Shown here: in pieces, positions 1 through 7,177 of the stretch
How positions within the stretch are numbered: the first letter of the stretch is position 1
How the letters are laid out: each line of letters opens with the position of its first letter
DNA from: RGIG7213 sp045636245
Lineage (GTDB): Bacteria > Bacillota > Clostridia > Oscillospirales > CAG-272
Assembly: GCA_045636245.1 (NCBI GenBank)
Contig: JAZTXA010000145.1
Span: forward strand, 1-18,933
Reading direction: 5' to 3'
Length of the DNA: 18,933 nucleotides
Notes under the pieces: model-generated
Databases searched by the model: none
What the model was told of the DNA's origin: nothing
What the model saw: only the letters and a program-made list of their open reading frames with translations
Position numbers and translations under genes: made by a program

Positions 1-1259
1 TTCTGATCACGAACCGATTCGCTTGTACCCGATTGACTGTCTGTTACAGGAATTGTTTCCGCATCGATTACGTCTTGTGTAACACTATCATTTTGCGTTT
101 GTGAATCTGTAACAGCCTGTGTATCCGAAGACATTTCATCATTGGATGCACCGGCAGAGATAACTGAAAAAATATCATCTGCCTGCTCATATTCCGACAA
201 AGCTTCATCGTCAAAAACAATATTGTCAAGTGAATCGATATCAGTTATTTCGGAATTATATGTAATTTCTAATTCAAACGGCGCGTCATCCGCTGATACG
301 GTTATTTCCATATTGAAGCTCTCACTTACAATATTGCCGTTTTCATCAACGACAACGGTAGCGTATCCGGATACTTCAGGAGTTTCATCAGTGGGAATAA
401 CACTCGAAAGGTCAAAAGCATCGATCACGGACTCAGGCAGAATTCCATCTGTTGTAACAGTATAGCCGCCATTTGTTTGGAGTGCATTGTAGCCTGAAAA
501 ATCAGCTATCCAATCCATTTTACGCAGTTCGATACAATCACTGGAATAAAAATCGTCGGCAGTCAATTCACCGCAGCACTGTGTTTCGCCGTTAACATAC
601 AGTATACCGTCTTTGTAATATTTAGCATCGGCAATCTGCTCGCCAACATAGCTTTCCATAAGGAACTGCATACCGTCATCATCAGAGATAAGTTTCTCCA
701 CCCCGTCAATACGTATTTCTTCATCAAGCATTTTCATAACGATAATTGACTTGTAGGTATAGCTCTTATAGTGTTCCCTTTTGGCAACAGCATCAGTAAC
801 GATCTTTTTGCCGTTTATGCCGTTTTCTGAAACATCCTCATTCGGTGTTTCGGGACCTACGGAAACTGTGGTGTCCTTTGCATCATCTTTTTCGGACGAA
901 TTAGTTTTTTCAAAATATTCAAGTATCTGAGGGAATGCGGCGTATTGCTTTATCTGCTCCTTAAACGCTTCTTCCTTTGATATGAATGTTATACTTTCGA
1001 CATTGTTAAGATTCTTGATGGCAGCTTCGATTTCCTTTTCACGACCGTCTTCAAGATCATAATCGCACATACATACTATCTCATTGAGACCGTCAAGCTC
1101 ATTAAGATTCACGTATATGTTGTATACAAGAAGGCCGAAACAGCCTGTAACAAGCAAACATAAGGAGAGTGTCAACACAGAGGCAACAGTCATAAATCCG
1201 TTTCTGACAAGACTGTGCAAGCTTCTCTGTGTGAGATATTTAAAACTATACTTTCTCAT
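1..1259 (-). CDS. ftsX: Cell-division protein FtsX, 5' part, with expanded extracellular loop
   Basis: Membrane subunit of the FtsEX complex, which controls peptidoglycan hydrolases at the division site. The frame is open from the ATG at 1259 to the window edge (419 codons visible, 3' end missing). A cytoplasmic N-terminus (about 1-17) is followed by one membrane helix (about 18-47) and a typical start of the FtsX extracellular domain ending near residue 118 (VESITFISKEEAF, then QILEYFEK). Where FtsX normally continues with an NPLP-type motif, the chain instead runs on for at least 300 residues: an acidic linker, a beta-rich region (about 155-370) and a Ser/Thr/Asp/Gln-rich low-complexity tail. 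The second membrane helix has not appeared by the edge; whole FtsX proteins are usually about 300 residues. The start overlaps the ftsE end by 14 nt, with an AGGGGG ribosome binding site inside ftsE. FtsX identity is well supported; the role of the insertion is unknown. Confidence 0.88.
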   Translation of the reverse strand, partial: MRKYSFKYLTQRSLHSLVRNGFMTVASVLTLSLCLLVTGCFGLLVYNIYVNLNELDGLNEIVCMCDYDLEDGREKEIEAAIKNLNNVESITFISKEEAFKEQIKQYAAFPQILEYFEKTNSSEKDDAKDTTVSVGPETPNEDVSENGINGKKIVTDAVAKREHYKSYTYKSIIVMKMLDEEIRIDGVEKLISDDDGMQFLMESYVGEQIADAKYYKDGILYVNGETQCCGELTADDFYSSDCIELRKMDWIADFSGYNALQTNGGYTVTTDGILPESVIDAFDLSSVIPTDETPEVSGYATVVVDENGNIVSESFNMEITVSADDAPFELEITYNSEITDIDSLDNIVFDDEALSEYEQADDIFSVISAGASNDEMSSDTQAVTDSQTQNDSVTQDVIDAETIPVTDSQSGTSESVRDQ

Positions 1260-1932
1260 TGAACATACCCCCTATCCTATCTTCGGTTATAACACCGTCA
1301 TTGATAACAACAACACGCTTCTGGAAATAATCAACGAGATTTTTGTCGTGTGTTATTACAATTACAGTTCTGCCACCCTGATTAAGCTGGATAAGCAAGT
1401 TCATTATATCAAGACTCATCTGAGGGTCTACATTCGCCGTAGGCTCGTCTGCGATTATAATTTTGGGGTTGTTCGCCAGCGCACGAGCAAGAGATACTCT
1501 CTGCTGTTCACCGCCCGAAAGCTCTGTCGGGAAGTTATTCGCACGCTCACTGAGTCCCAGAAGTGTTAAAAGCTTCGGAACACGTTTTTTGATCGAACTG
1601 TTCGGCTCACCGATGGCACGCATTGCAAATGCAACATTTTCGTATACCGTACTTTTTTCAAACAGCTTAAAGTCCTGAAAAACAACGCCTAAATTGCGTC
1701 TGTAATAAGGTACCTTGCGGCTTTTGAGCGAATTAAGATCATAATCATCGACCTCTATCGAGCCTTCTGTAGGCTCTTCTTCGCGAAGTAACAGTTTCAA
1801 AAGCGTTGATTTACCTGCACCCGAATGACCTACAATGAAAACAAAACTTTCATCCTCAATTGTGAGGTTTATGTTTTGAAGTGCGACGGTCTTGCCGTCA
1901 TAAACCTTTGTAACATTATTGAATTTTATCAT
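1246..1932 (-). CDS. ftsE: Cell-division ATP-binding protein FtsE
   Basis: Cytoplasmic ABC ATPase that partners FtsX; its ATP cycle is transmitted through FtsX to extracellular cell-wall hydrolases. The 228-residue length is normal for the family. Walker A is GHSGAGKST (35-43), the Q-loop glutamine is Q86 in VVFQDFKLF, the signature is LSGGEQQR (138-145), Walker B is IIIADEP (158-164), the D-loop is NVD (167-169) and the H-loop histidine is H195. All catalytic motifs are intact. The gene starts 26 nt after the stop of the CdaR-like regulator and overlaps ftsX, so the three genes are probably one transcript. The pairing with an adjacent FtsX-type membrane protein separates FtsE from LolD/MacB-type relatives. 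Confidence 0.95.
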   Translation of the reverse strand: MIKFNNVTKVYDGKTVALQNINLTIEDESFVFIVGHSGAGKSTLLKLLLREEEPTEGSIEVDDYDLNSLKSRKVPYYRRNLGVVFQDFKLFEKSTVYENVAFAMRAIGEPNSSIKKRVPKLLTLLGLSERANNFPTELSGGEQQRVSLARALANNPKIIIADEPTANVDPQMSLDIMNLLIQLNQGGRTVIVITHDKNLVDYFQKRVVVINDGVITEDRIGGMFNEKV

Positions 1933-1958
1933 ACTATTTTCCTTAGGTAAGGGACAGA

Positions 1959-3044
1959 TCAGAATTTTGCAGGCTTGCTTGTAAGATACTTCTGGACCAT
2001 GAGTGCCACTTTGAACGTAATTGCATGTTCAAATTCACGCAGGTCAAGCCCTGTTATCTTTCTGATCTTATCAAGTCTGTAAACGAGTGTATTTCTGTGT
2101 ACAAAAAGCTTTCTCGATGTTTCGGAAACATTTAGATTATTTTCAAAAAACGCTTGAATGGTCATCAGCGTTTCACGGTCGATGCTTTCTATCGAGCCTT
2201 TTTTGAACACCTCATTAAGGAACATTTCACAAAGAGTTGTCGGAAGCTGATATATAAGTCTTCCTATGCCGAGATTTTCATAAGCGATAATATTTTTCTC
2301 TGTATCGAAAACCTTTCCGACTTCAAGTGCGACCTGTGCTTCTTTGTAAGAACGCGCAAGATCCTTGACATTATCCGCCGCTGTACCGATGCCTATAGCA
2401 ACTTTTGCAAAAAATTCAGACGATATCATATCATAAATGGATTTTGCAAGCTTTAATACCTCAGAGGATTCATATCCCGGCTTCATTTCCTTTACGAGTA
2501 CAATGTCACGCTCGCCCACACTGATAACAAAATCCTTGTTTTTATCCGGATACATACTTGCGATCATATCAAACGGAACCGTATCCGTTGTTGAGAGGAA
2601 TTTTATCAGAATTACAACACGTGTTACTTCAGTTGAAAAATGAAGCTCTTTTGACTTTATGTAGATGTCACTCGGCAAAATATTGTCGAGAATTATATTC
2701 TTTATAAAGGACGCTTTATCATACTTTTCATCATAAAGATTTTTAATGTTGGTGAGAGAAATTGCAAGAATTGACGAAATTCTGTCAGACATCTTATCTT
2801 CGCCTTCGACAAAAACGATATATTCCGCTTTCGTTGAATTTTCAATGGGGCGGTATGTGTACCCCTTTGAGTAAACAACATCGGCGGTGTAAGCAAGCTC
2901 GTCTTTTATTCCCTGTCGTGTCTCACCTATTTTTGTAAGATCCGAACACGATATGATCACGCCATTATCATCAATAACACCGATTACGCGATCAACAGCA
3001 TCCTTCATTTGATGAATTATGCTTTGAAATAACCTGTTCGACAT
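1959..3044 (-). CDS. CdaR/PucR-family transcriptional regulator upstream of ftsEX
   Basis: A 361-residue cytoplasmic regulator. Residues about 5-105 resemble the sugar-diacid recognition (Diacid_rec) domain (IGVIDDNGVIISCSDLTKIGET). Residues about 140-250 have the GGDEF-like CdaR/PucR middle domain. The C-terminal 290-355 is the PucR-type helix-turn-helix (NVSETSRKLFVHRNTLVYRLDKI). The open frame extends 17 codons further upstream, but the ATG at 3044 is preferred because GGAGGTG lies 3 nt before it (GGAGG core with 5 nt spacing). A TTGAAA-17-TAAAAT promoter lies 57 nt upstream. Ligand and targets cannot be read from sequence. Since ftsE follows after 26 nt, control of ftsEX or a shared signal is a reasonable inference. 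Confidence 0.82.
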   Translation of the reverse strand: MSNRLFQSIIHQMKDAVDRVIGVIDDNGVIISCSDLTKIGETRQGIKDELAYTADVVYSKGYTYRPIENSTKAEYIVFVEGEDKMSDRISSILAISLTNIKNLYDEKYDKASFIKNIILDNILPSDIYIKSKELHFSTEVTRVVILIKFLSTTDTVPFDMIASMYPDKNKDFVISVGERDIVLVKEMKPGYESSEVLKLAKSIYDMISSEFFAKVAIGIGTAADNVKDLARSYKEAQVALEVGKVFDTEKNIIAYENLGIGRLIYQLPTTLCEMFLNEVFKKGSIESIDRETLMTIQAFFENNLNVSETSRKLFVHRNTLVYRLDKIRKITGLDLREFEHAITFKVALMVQKYLTSKPAKF

Positions 3045-3100
3045 ATACACCTCCGCAAATAACGATTGAATTGACAGTACCTTTACGGTACACATCTAAC

Positions 3101-3129
3101 ATTTTAACCTATTTTTTGTAACATTTCAA
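3101..3129 (-). promoter_or_regulatory. Promoter of the cdaR-like/ftsE/ftsX operon
   Basis: TTGAAA (3129-3124), 17-nt spacer, TAAAAT (3106-3101). Just upstream, a 23-bp AT palindrome (3138-3160, arms TAAAAATTT / AAATTTTTA) is centred about 22 bp from the -35 centre. Confidence 0.65.
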
Positions 3130-3205
3130 CATACAATTAAAAATTTTATATAAATTTTTACGTCTTTTTCGTCATAGTTTATAAAAGAATGTACAAAAAA
3201 CAACT

Positions 3206-3928
3206 TTACAGATCAAATTCATAAATCAGGCAGGACAGTACAAAGAGGGGAGCAGTTTCGCACCTCAATATCCTTTTTCCAAGTGTTACAGGCAACGCAC
3301 CGTAACATGTAGCCATTGCCGCTTCCTCGGATGTATATCCTCCTTCTGGACCGATAAAAACAGATATCTCATTACAGTTTTTATCTTTTATAGCCTCTTT
3401 TATTGATAATGATTTTTCCAGCTCATAACAAAACAGCTTTTTCCCTTTGGCATTTTTAAGAGCCGTTTCCATATCAATGGGTGAAAAAACAGCCGGAACT
3501 ATTCCTCTTCCGCTTTGTTTTGCAGCAGATTCTGCAATTTTTGCAAAACGCTCAATCTTCCGGCTGCAATCCTTTCCGTCATATTTTACAATACACCTTT
3601 TACTGTTAACAAGCGTAATATCGTGAACCCCTATTTCCGTCGCCTTTTGTATTATAAGATCAAGCTTGTCGCCCTTGGCAAGTGATTGGTAAAGATGAAT
3701 CTTCACCGCAGGCTCTGATGCGGCAATATTCATATCAATAATATTTGCTGTAACGGACTCAGGAGTGATCGTGAGTATCTCACACGTATACTCACGCATT
3801 TCTTCATCGCAAACAGTTATGATATCACCCGGTCGGCACCGAAGCGAAACACCGATATGTACACAATCATCGCCTTTTATCGTTACGGTATCCGATGAAA
3901 TATCTTTGGATGAAATAAAAAACCGCAT
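3206..3928 (-). CDS. rsmE: 16S rRNA m3U1498 methyltransferase RsmE
   Basis: SAM-dependent SPOUT methyltransferase that methylates U1498 of 16S rRNA. It is 240 residues, a normal length. An N-terminal PUA-like beta domain (1-70) precedes the SPOUT domain. Family motifs are present in order: KGDKLDLIIQKATEIGV (85-101), AESAAKQSGRG (132-142), FIGPEGGYTSEE (191-202, SAM-binding trefoil knot) and VTLGKRILRCETAP (214-227). The start codon overlaps the stop of the upstream XRE-cupin gene (TAATG), indicating translational coupling. In many Firmicutes rsmE follows prmA; here a regulator takes that place. No convincing terminator follows the gene, so read-through into the cdaR-like gene is possible. 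Confidence 0.94.
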   Translation of the reverse strand: MRFFISSKDISSDTVTIKGDDCVHIGVSLRCRPGDIITVCDEEMREYTCEILTITPESVTANIIDMNIAASEPAVKIHLYQSLAKGDKLDLIIQKATEIGVHDITLVNSKRCIVKYDGKDCSRKIERFAKIAESAAKQSGRGIVPAVFSPIDMETALKNAKGKKLFCYELEKSLSIKEAIKDKNCNEISVFIGPEGGYTSEEAAMATCYGALPVTLGKRILRCETAPLFVLSCLIYEFDL

Positions 3929-4515
3929 TATTTATCAGCGTCCTCTGTTTCAGGAATAACTATGGCAAGAAAATGGCAATCTTCTCCGCCAATTGCGACC
4001 ATACCGTGAGGCCATTTTGAATTGAGATAGATACAGTCACCCTCATTCAATATTTCAACCTTGTCATTTATAACCATTTTGAGCGTGCCCTTGATTATCA
4101 TATCAAACTCATGACCGTCGTGAACGCACATATGTATGGGCGCATCAACTGCATCTTCACTGAAAGGAACGGTTACCGTAAACGGCTCTATCTTTCTGTC
4201 ACTGAACATATATGCCATATTCTGATAATCAAAGCCGACACGTCTTTCAACAGGAAGACCATTACCCTTTTTTGTTACGGTATAAACGGAAAGCTTTGGT
4301 GCTTCACCCATTATAAGGTCGGTAAGGTCAACACGCAGTCTCTGAGCTGCTTTACACAGAAAAGAGATAGACATATCACGCATACCCTTTTCACATTGTG
4401 TATATTCTTCCTCGGTAGTATCTGTAAATTTAGCCATATCAGCAGTTGTAAAACCGAGAATATCACGCAGATCCGCGAGTCTTTCTCCTATTTGTTTAAG
4501 ATTGGATATTTCCAT
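3928..4515 (-). CDS. XRE-family regulator with C-terminal cupin domain
   Basis: A 195-residue one-component regulator. Residues 6-68 form an XRE/HTH_3 DNA-binding domain (IGERLADLRDILGFTTADMAKF...YTQCEKGMRDMSI). Residues about 112-188 form a small cupin barrel, with histidine/glutamate candidates for metal or ligand binding at H132, H135, E136 and H170 (HDGHEF and WPHG). Such XRE-cupin proteins sense small molecules and often control neighbouring metabolic genes, but this ligand is unknown. The start is supported by AGGAGG five nt upstream. The gene has its own promoter (TTTACA-17-TATAAT) and a 23-bp palindrome upstream, a plausible autoregulatory operator. It ends within the rsmE start codon (1-nt overlap). 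Confidence 0.87.
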   Translation of the reverse strand: MEISNLKQIGERLADLRDILGFTTADMAKFTDTTEEEYTQCEKGMRDMSISFLCKAAQRLRVDLTDLIMGEAPKLSVYTVTKKGNGLPVERRVGFDYQNMAYMFSDRKIEPFTVTVPFSEDAVDAPIHMCVHDGHEFDMIIKGTLKMVINDKVEILNEGDCIYLNSKWPHGMVAIGGEDCHFLAIVIPETEDADK

Positions 4516-4553
4516 ATTTGCCTCCTGTAAAAAACGATATTTCTCCTGATAAG

Positions 4554-4582
4554 ATTATATCACAACAGCAAATCTTTGTAAA
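4554..4582 (-). promoter_or_regulatory. Sigma-A promoter of the XRE-cupin/rsmE operon
   Basis: On the minus strand TTTACA (4582-4577) and a perfect TATAAT (4559-4554) are separated by 17 nt. The predicted start near 4547 gives a leader of about 30 nt before the XRE-cupin ATG. Confidence 0.75.
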
Positions 4583-4592
4583 GCACAAATTG

Positions 4593-4615
4593 TTAATAAT
4601 ATACAATATTATTAA
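4593..4615. repeat. Perfect 23-bp palindrome upstream of the XRE-cupin promoter
   Basis: Arms TTAATAATAT (4593-4602) and ATATTATTAA (4606-4615) are exact reverse complements around ACA. The centre is about 24 bp upstream of the -35 centre. It lies between the terminator of the upstream operon and the promoter, so it could be an operator for the adjacent XRE regulator. An AT-rich UP-element-like effect is the alternative. Confidence 0.5.
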
Positions 4616-4646
4616 AAAAGGGCTCGATTTACATCGAGCCCTTTTT
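4615..4646 (-). terminator. Intrinsic terminator after the GT-C gene
   Basis: A 14-bp perfect stem (AAAAAGGGCTCGAT / ATCGAGCCCTTTTT) with loop TTAC lies 3 nt past the stop of the GT-C gene, with flanking A and T runs. It is symmetric and could work in both directions. Confidence 0.9.
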
Positions 4647-4649
4647 AAG

Positions 4650-6062
4650 TTAAAAAATCGAAAATAATTCGGAAACCCTGATAACCGTATCGGGATAATC
4701 ACCGTAGATTCTTTCCATACATAGCAGTAATGAAGACAAAACTGTCAATGCAGAAAATGATACAATAATAACATTCATTATTCTTTTGTGTGATGTGCCG
4801 TCATACAAAAATCCGAGTATCATAAAACAAACGATCGCCAATAAGAAATACGTATCCATTCTGTATCTTTCAGTAAGATACGGAGACCAAAGAATGTCCG
4901 CAGCTGTAATAAGTAAGACTGCAACTACCAATCCTATCAAAAAATAAGAGGTTTTGGTCTGTAAAAATTTCTTATATACAAGCGGATGAATTATGAATAC
5001 GGATAACATCAAAACAGGGAAATTCATAAAGACACTACTTGCGCGCAGATACGGGAACACGGAATCCATACCCGAATACGCAAAGAAATTTGTAATCGTA
5101 TCGTTAACTATGCGGAATATCTGATAAAGACCAATCGACATACTGTAGCTTGATTGGTCGGTAACCGTAAGCTGATAAGCCTGTCCGAACTCCATGGGAT
5201 CACCAAATCTGACATAGTTGTACATCATCAAGCATACCGCAACAACAAGATAAGGTGATGCCGCAAGTGCCAGCTTGCCGATAAGCTTTGCCTTAATTTT
5301 ACGTTCACGTAGAAATACGAACAACAACGGAAGAACTACGATATTTGCAAGTCCGATTGTCGGACGGCATCCGAATACCAATGCACCAAGCAACGCGCCG
5401 ACAGCGGCAAATAATATCTTTCGGTTTTCCGTGCCATCATAGTAGACAGCGCGAACAAAAAAGTAAATACTCCACAGTTCCAAAGCAATTCCGGCGGTAA
5501 TGGCAGTACAGTAAAGCGCAGGTCTTGCCGCAGCATACCACACGCTCATAACAGAAAATGCAGCAGACAGTGAAAGATACGGCAAAAGATCAAGCTTTTG
5601 AAAGAAAAGCTTAGAAAGCATACGGAACAAAACGAAAATACCGATCACGATTACCACAGTAAATATCTGTGTGGCGTGATAAGTTGTCAAAGCTTCACCG
5701 GTTACGATGCGATACGGTAAAAACGTCAAAAATACAGGAACAACGCCGAAATACATATAGTAATGGCCGTTATAATACGCATGATCCCAGTGAAAAGTTA
5801 CGCCCGATTCTTCCCTTTCAGCCGGATCATACGGATTTTTTAAAAGCTCAAGCTCCCATTCGTCGCCGTAAACCAGATGAAGCCTACCGTCCAAAATAGC
5901 CTCTGCCATAAGCTCATACTGATTACGGTGTCCAGGTTCCTCCCCGTTCCACATCGGCAGTTTTGACATAGGCAGTATGCACAAAGTAAACGTAAGGAAT
6001 GCAACCAAGATAATCAAAAACCTTTGGTAAATAGCAGAAAGATTTTCCGACATTTTAAGCAT
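4650..6062 (-). CDS. GT-C-like polytopic membrane protein (putative glycosyltransferase)
   Basis: A 470-residue integral membrane protein with about nine or more hydrophobic segments, the first near residues 12-30. A long extracytoplasmic loop follows it, carrying the conserved-looking stretches KNPYDPAERE and FHWDHAYYNGHYYMYFGVVP. This layout (first helix, acidic loop, many helices) fits the GT-C fold of enzymes using polyprenyl-phosphate sugars, but I see no textbook family motif. The ATG at 6062 is preferred: GAGGAG lies 7 nt upstream and the start overlaps the GT2 stop by 8 nt (ATGCTTAA). Alternative starts are 6077 and 6053. The overlap with a GT2 that probably makes polyprenyl-phosphate sugar suggests it transfers that sugar to a surface polymer or protein. 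Substrate is unknown. Confidence 0.75.
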   Translation of the reverse strand: MLKMSENLSAIYQRFLIILVAFLTFTLCILPMSKLPMWNGEEPGHRNQYELMAEAILDGRLHLVYGDEWELELLKNPYDPAEREESGVTFHWDHAYYNGHYYMYFGVVPVFLTFLPYRIVTGEALTTYHATQIFTVVIVIGIFVLFRMLSKLFFQKLDLLPYLSLSAAFSVMSVWYAAARPALYCTAITAGIALELWSIYFFVRAVYYDGTENRKILFAAVGALLGALVFGCRPTIGLANIVVLPLLFVFLRERKIKAKLIGKLALAASPYLVVAVCLMMYNYVRFGDPMEFGQAYQLTVTDQSSYSMSIGLYQIFRIVNDTITNFFAYSGMDSVFPYLRASSVFMNFPVLMLSVFIIHPLVYKKFLQTKTSYFLIGLVVAVLLITAADILWSPYLTERYRMDTYFLLAIVCFMILGFLYDGTSHKRIMNVIIVSFSALTVLSSLLLCMERIYGDYPDTVIRVSELFSIF

Positions 6063-7017
6063 CCTTTTTCTCCTCAAGATCCTTCAGCATCTCTCTCATT
6101 TCTTTATTTGTTCTGATTCTCATCATTTCAAAATCCTGCTTGTTCTTTTGCACGGAATTCTGAAGTTGTAAGCCCGTGAAGAACGATAAAAGAGCGGCAA
6201 TAACAGAAAAACCGCAAACGATAAGCGTGGGGAAATTCGGAACAAGCGCCGTCTTGAAATAAGTGATCAAAACGGGGATAAAGAAGGCCGTTGCCAAAAG
6301 CATAAGAACAGCGCCTATCAAGCCAAAAAAGGACGCGGGCTTATAGTTGCGGTGAAGCTTCACTATCGTACCGAGGACTTTTATACCATCAGAAACCGTG
6401 CTTAATTTAGACACACTTCCTTCGGGTCTGTCCTGATACGGAATGACAACATGCTGTATACTCATATTTTTATCAAGTGCATGTATTGTCATTTCGGTCT
6501 CAATTTCAAATCCTGCCGAAAGCACAGGAAATGTTTTTACAAATTCGTAGCTGAATGCGCGGCATCCAGTCATAACATCACGTACGTTCGAACGGAAAAG
6601 TGTATTTATACTAAAGCGCACAAGCGTATTTCCGAAGTTGTGAAAATGTCTTTTGTTTTCGGTAAAATATGTAGAAGACAGTCTGTCACCTATGACCATA
6701 TCTACCTGCTTATCAAGTACAAGATCAACCATCTCGCGTGCGCAATCCGCAGGGTATGTATCATCTCCGTCAACCATAACATATACCTGTGCGTCGATCT
6801 CTCTGAACATTCTGCGAATAACGTTACCTTTTCCCTGCTGATATTCATATCTTACAACAGCGCCTGCCGCTTTTGCCGCCTCATCAGTACCGTCAGTTGA
6901 ATTATTATCGTAAACATAGACCGTTGCCTCGGGCAACATTTTTTTCCAATCTTCCACAACTTTGTCGATCGTTATACTTTCGTTATAACATGGGATTAAT
7001 ACAGCAATTTTTTCCAT
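6055..7017 (-). CDS. GT2 family glycosyltransferase, polyprenyl-phosphate sugar synthase type
   Basis: A 320-residue enzyme with a GT-A catalytic domain (1-225) and two C-terminal membrane helices (about 230-253 and 262-285), ending in a charged coiled-coil-like tail. Motifs are PCYNE (9-13), DNNSTDGT (37-44), the metal-binding DGDDTYP (83-89), GFEIETEMTIHA (169-180) and RPEGSVSKLST (197-207). These match the DPM1/polyprenyl-phosphate hexose synthase group, which moves a sugar from a nucleotide donor to undecaprenyl phosphate on the cytoplasmic face. The start has AAAGG 8 nt upstream and a strong promoter 62 nt upstream. It is translationally coupled to the GT-C-like gene. The sugar cannot be deduced. 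Confidence 0.87.
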   Translation of the reverse strand: MEKIAVLIPCYNESITIDKVVEDWKKMLPEATVYVYDNNSTDGTDEAAKAAGAVVRYEYQQGKGNVIRRMFREIDAQVYVMVDGDDTYPADCAREMVDLVLDKQVDMVIGDRLSSTYFTENKRHFHNFGNTLVRFSINTLFRSNVRDVMTGCRAFSYEFVKTFPVLSAGFEIETEMTIHALDKNMSIQHVVIPYQDRPEGSVSKLSTVSDGIKVLGTIVKLHRNYKPASFFGLIGAVLMLLATAFFIPVLITYFKTALVPNFPTLIVCGFSVIAALLSFFTGLQLQNSVQKNKQDFEMMRIRTNKEMREMLKDLEEKKDA

Positions 7018-7078
7018 AAGATCAACCTTTCAAATAAATCGAATATCACCATCGATAATTACGCGTATTCATATAACC

Positions 7079-7107
7079 ATTATTACACAAAAAACATTTT
7101 TTGTCAA
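7079..7107 (-). promoter_or_regulatory. Strong promoter of the GT2/GT-C operon
   Basis: TTGACA (7107-7102), 17-nt spacer, AATAAT (7084-7079) preceded by an extended -10 TG. An 18-bp inverted repeat (7087-7104: ACAAAAAA, CA, TTTTTTGT) fills most of the spacer and runs into the -35. This could be an operator or simply A/T-tract sequence. Confidence 0.75.
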
Positions 7108-7177
7108 TACGCGATAAGATGTATTACACTAAAAATATATAAAAAGCGGCAAAAAAGAGGAGATTTGAATTTAAAAC

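Noticed and set aside
1084..1569. Open frame of 161 codons on the + strand over ftsX/ftsE
   Set aside because: Shadow of two genes with clear motifs; no start signals.
4590..4606. TTGTTAATAATATACAA as a Rex operator
   Set aside because: Spacer is 3 rather than 4 bp and the right half is imperfect; the 23-bp palindrome explains the sequence better.
6451..6900. Open frame of 149 codons on the + strand over the GT2 gene
   Set aside because: His/Cys/Ile-rich shadow translation opposite conserved GT2 motifs.
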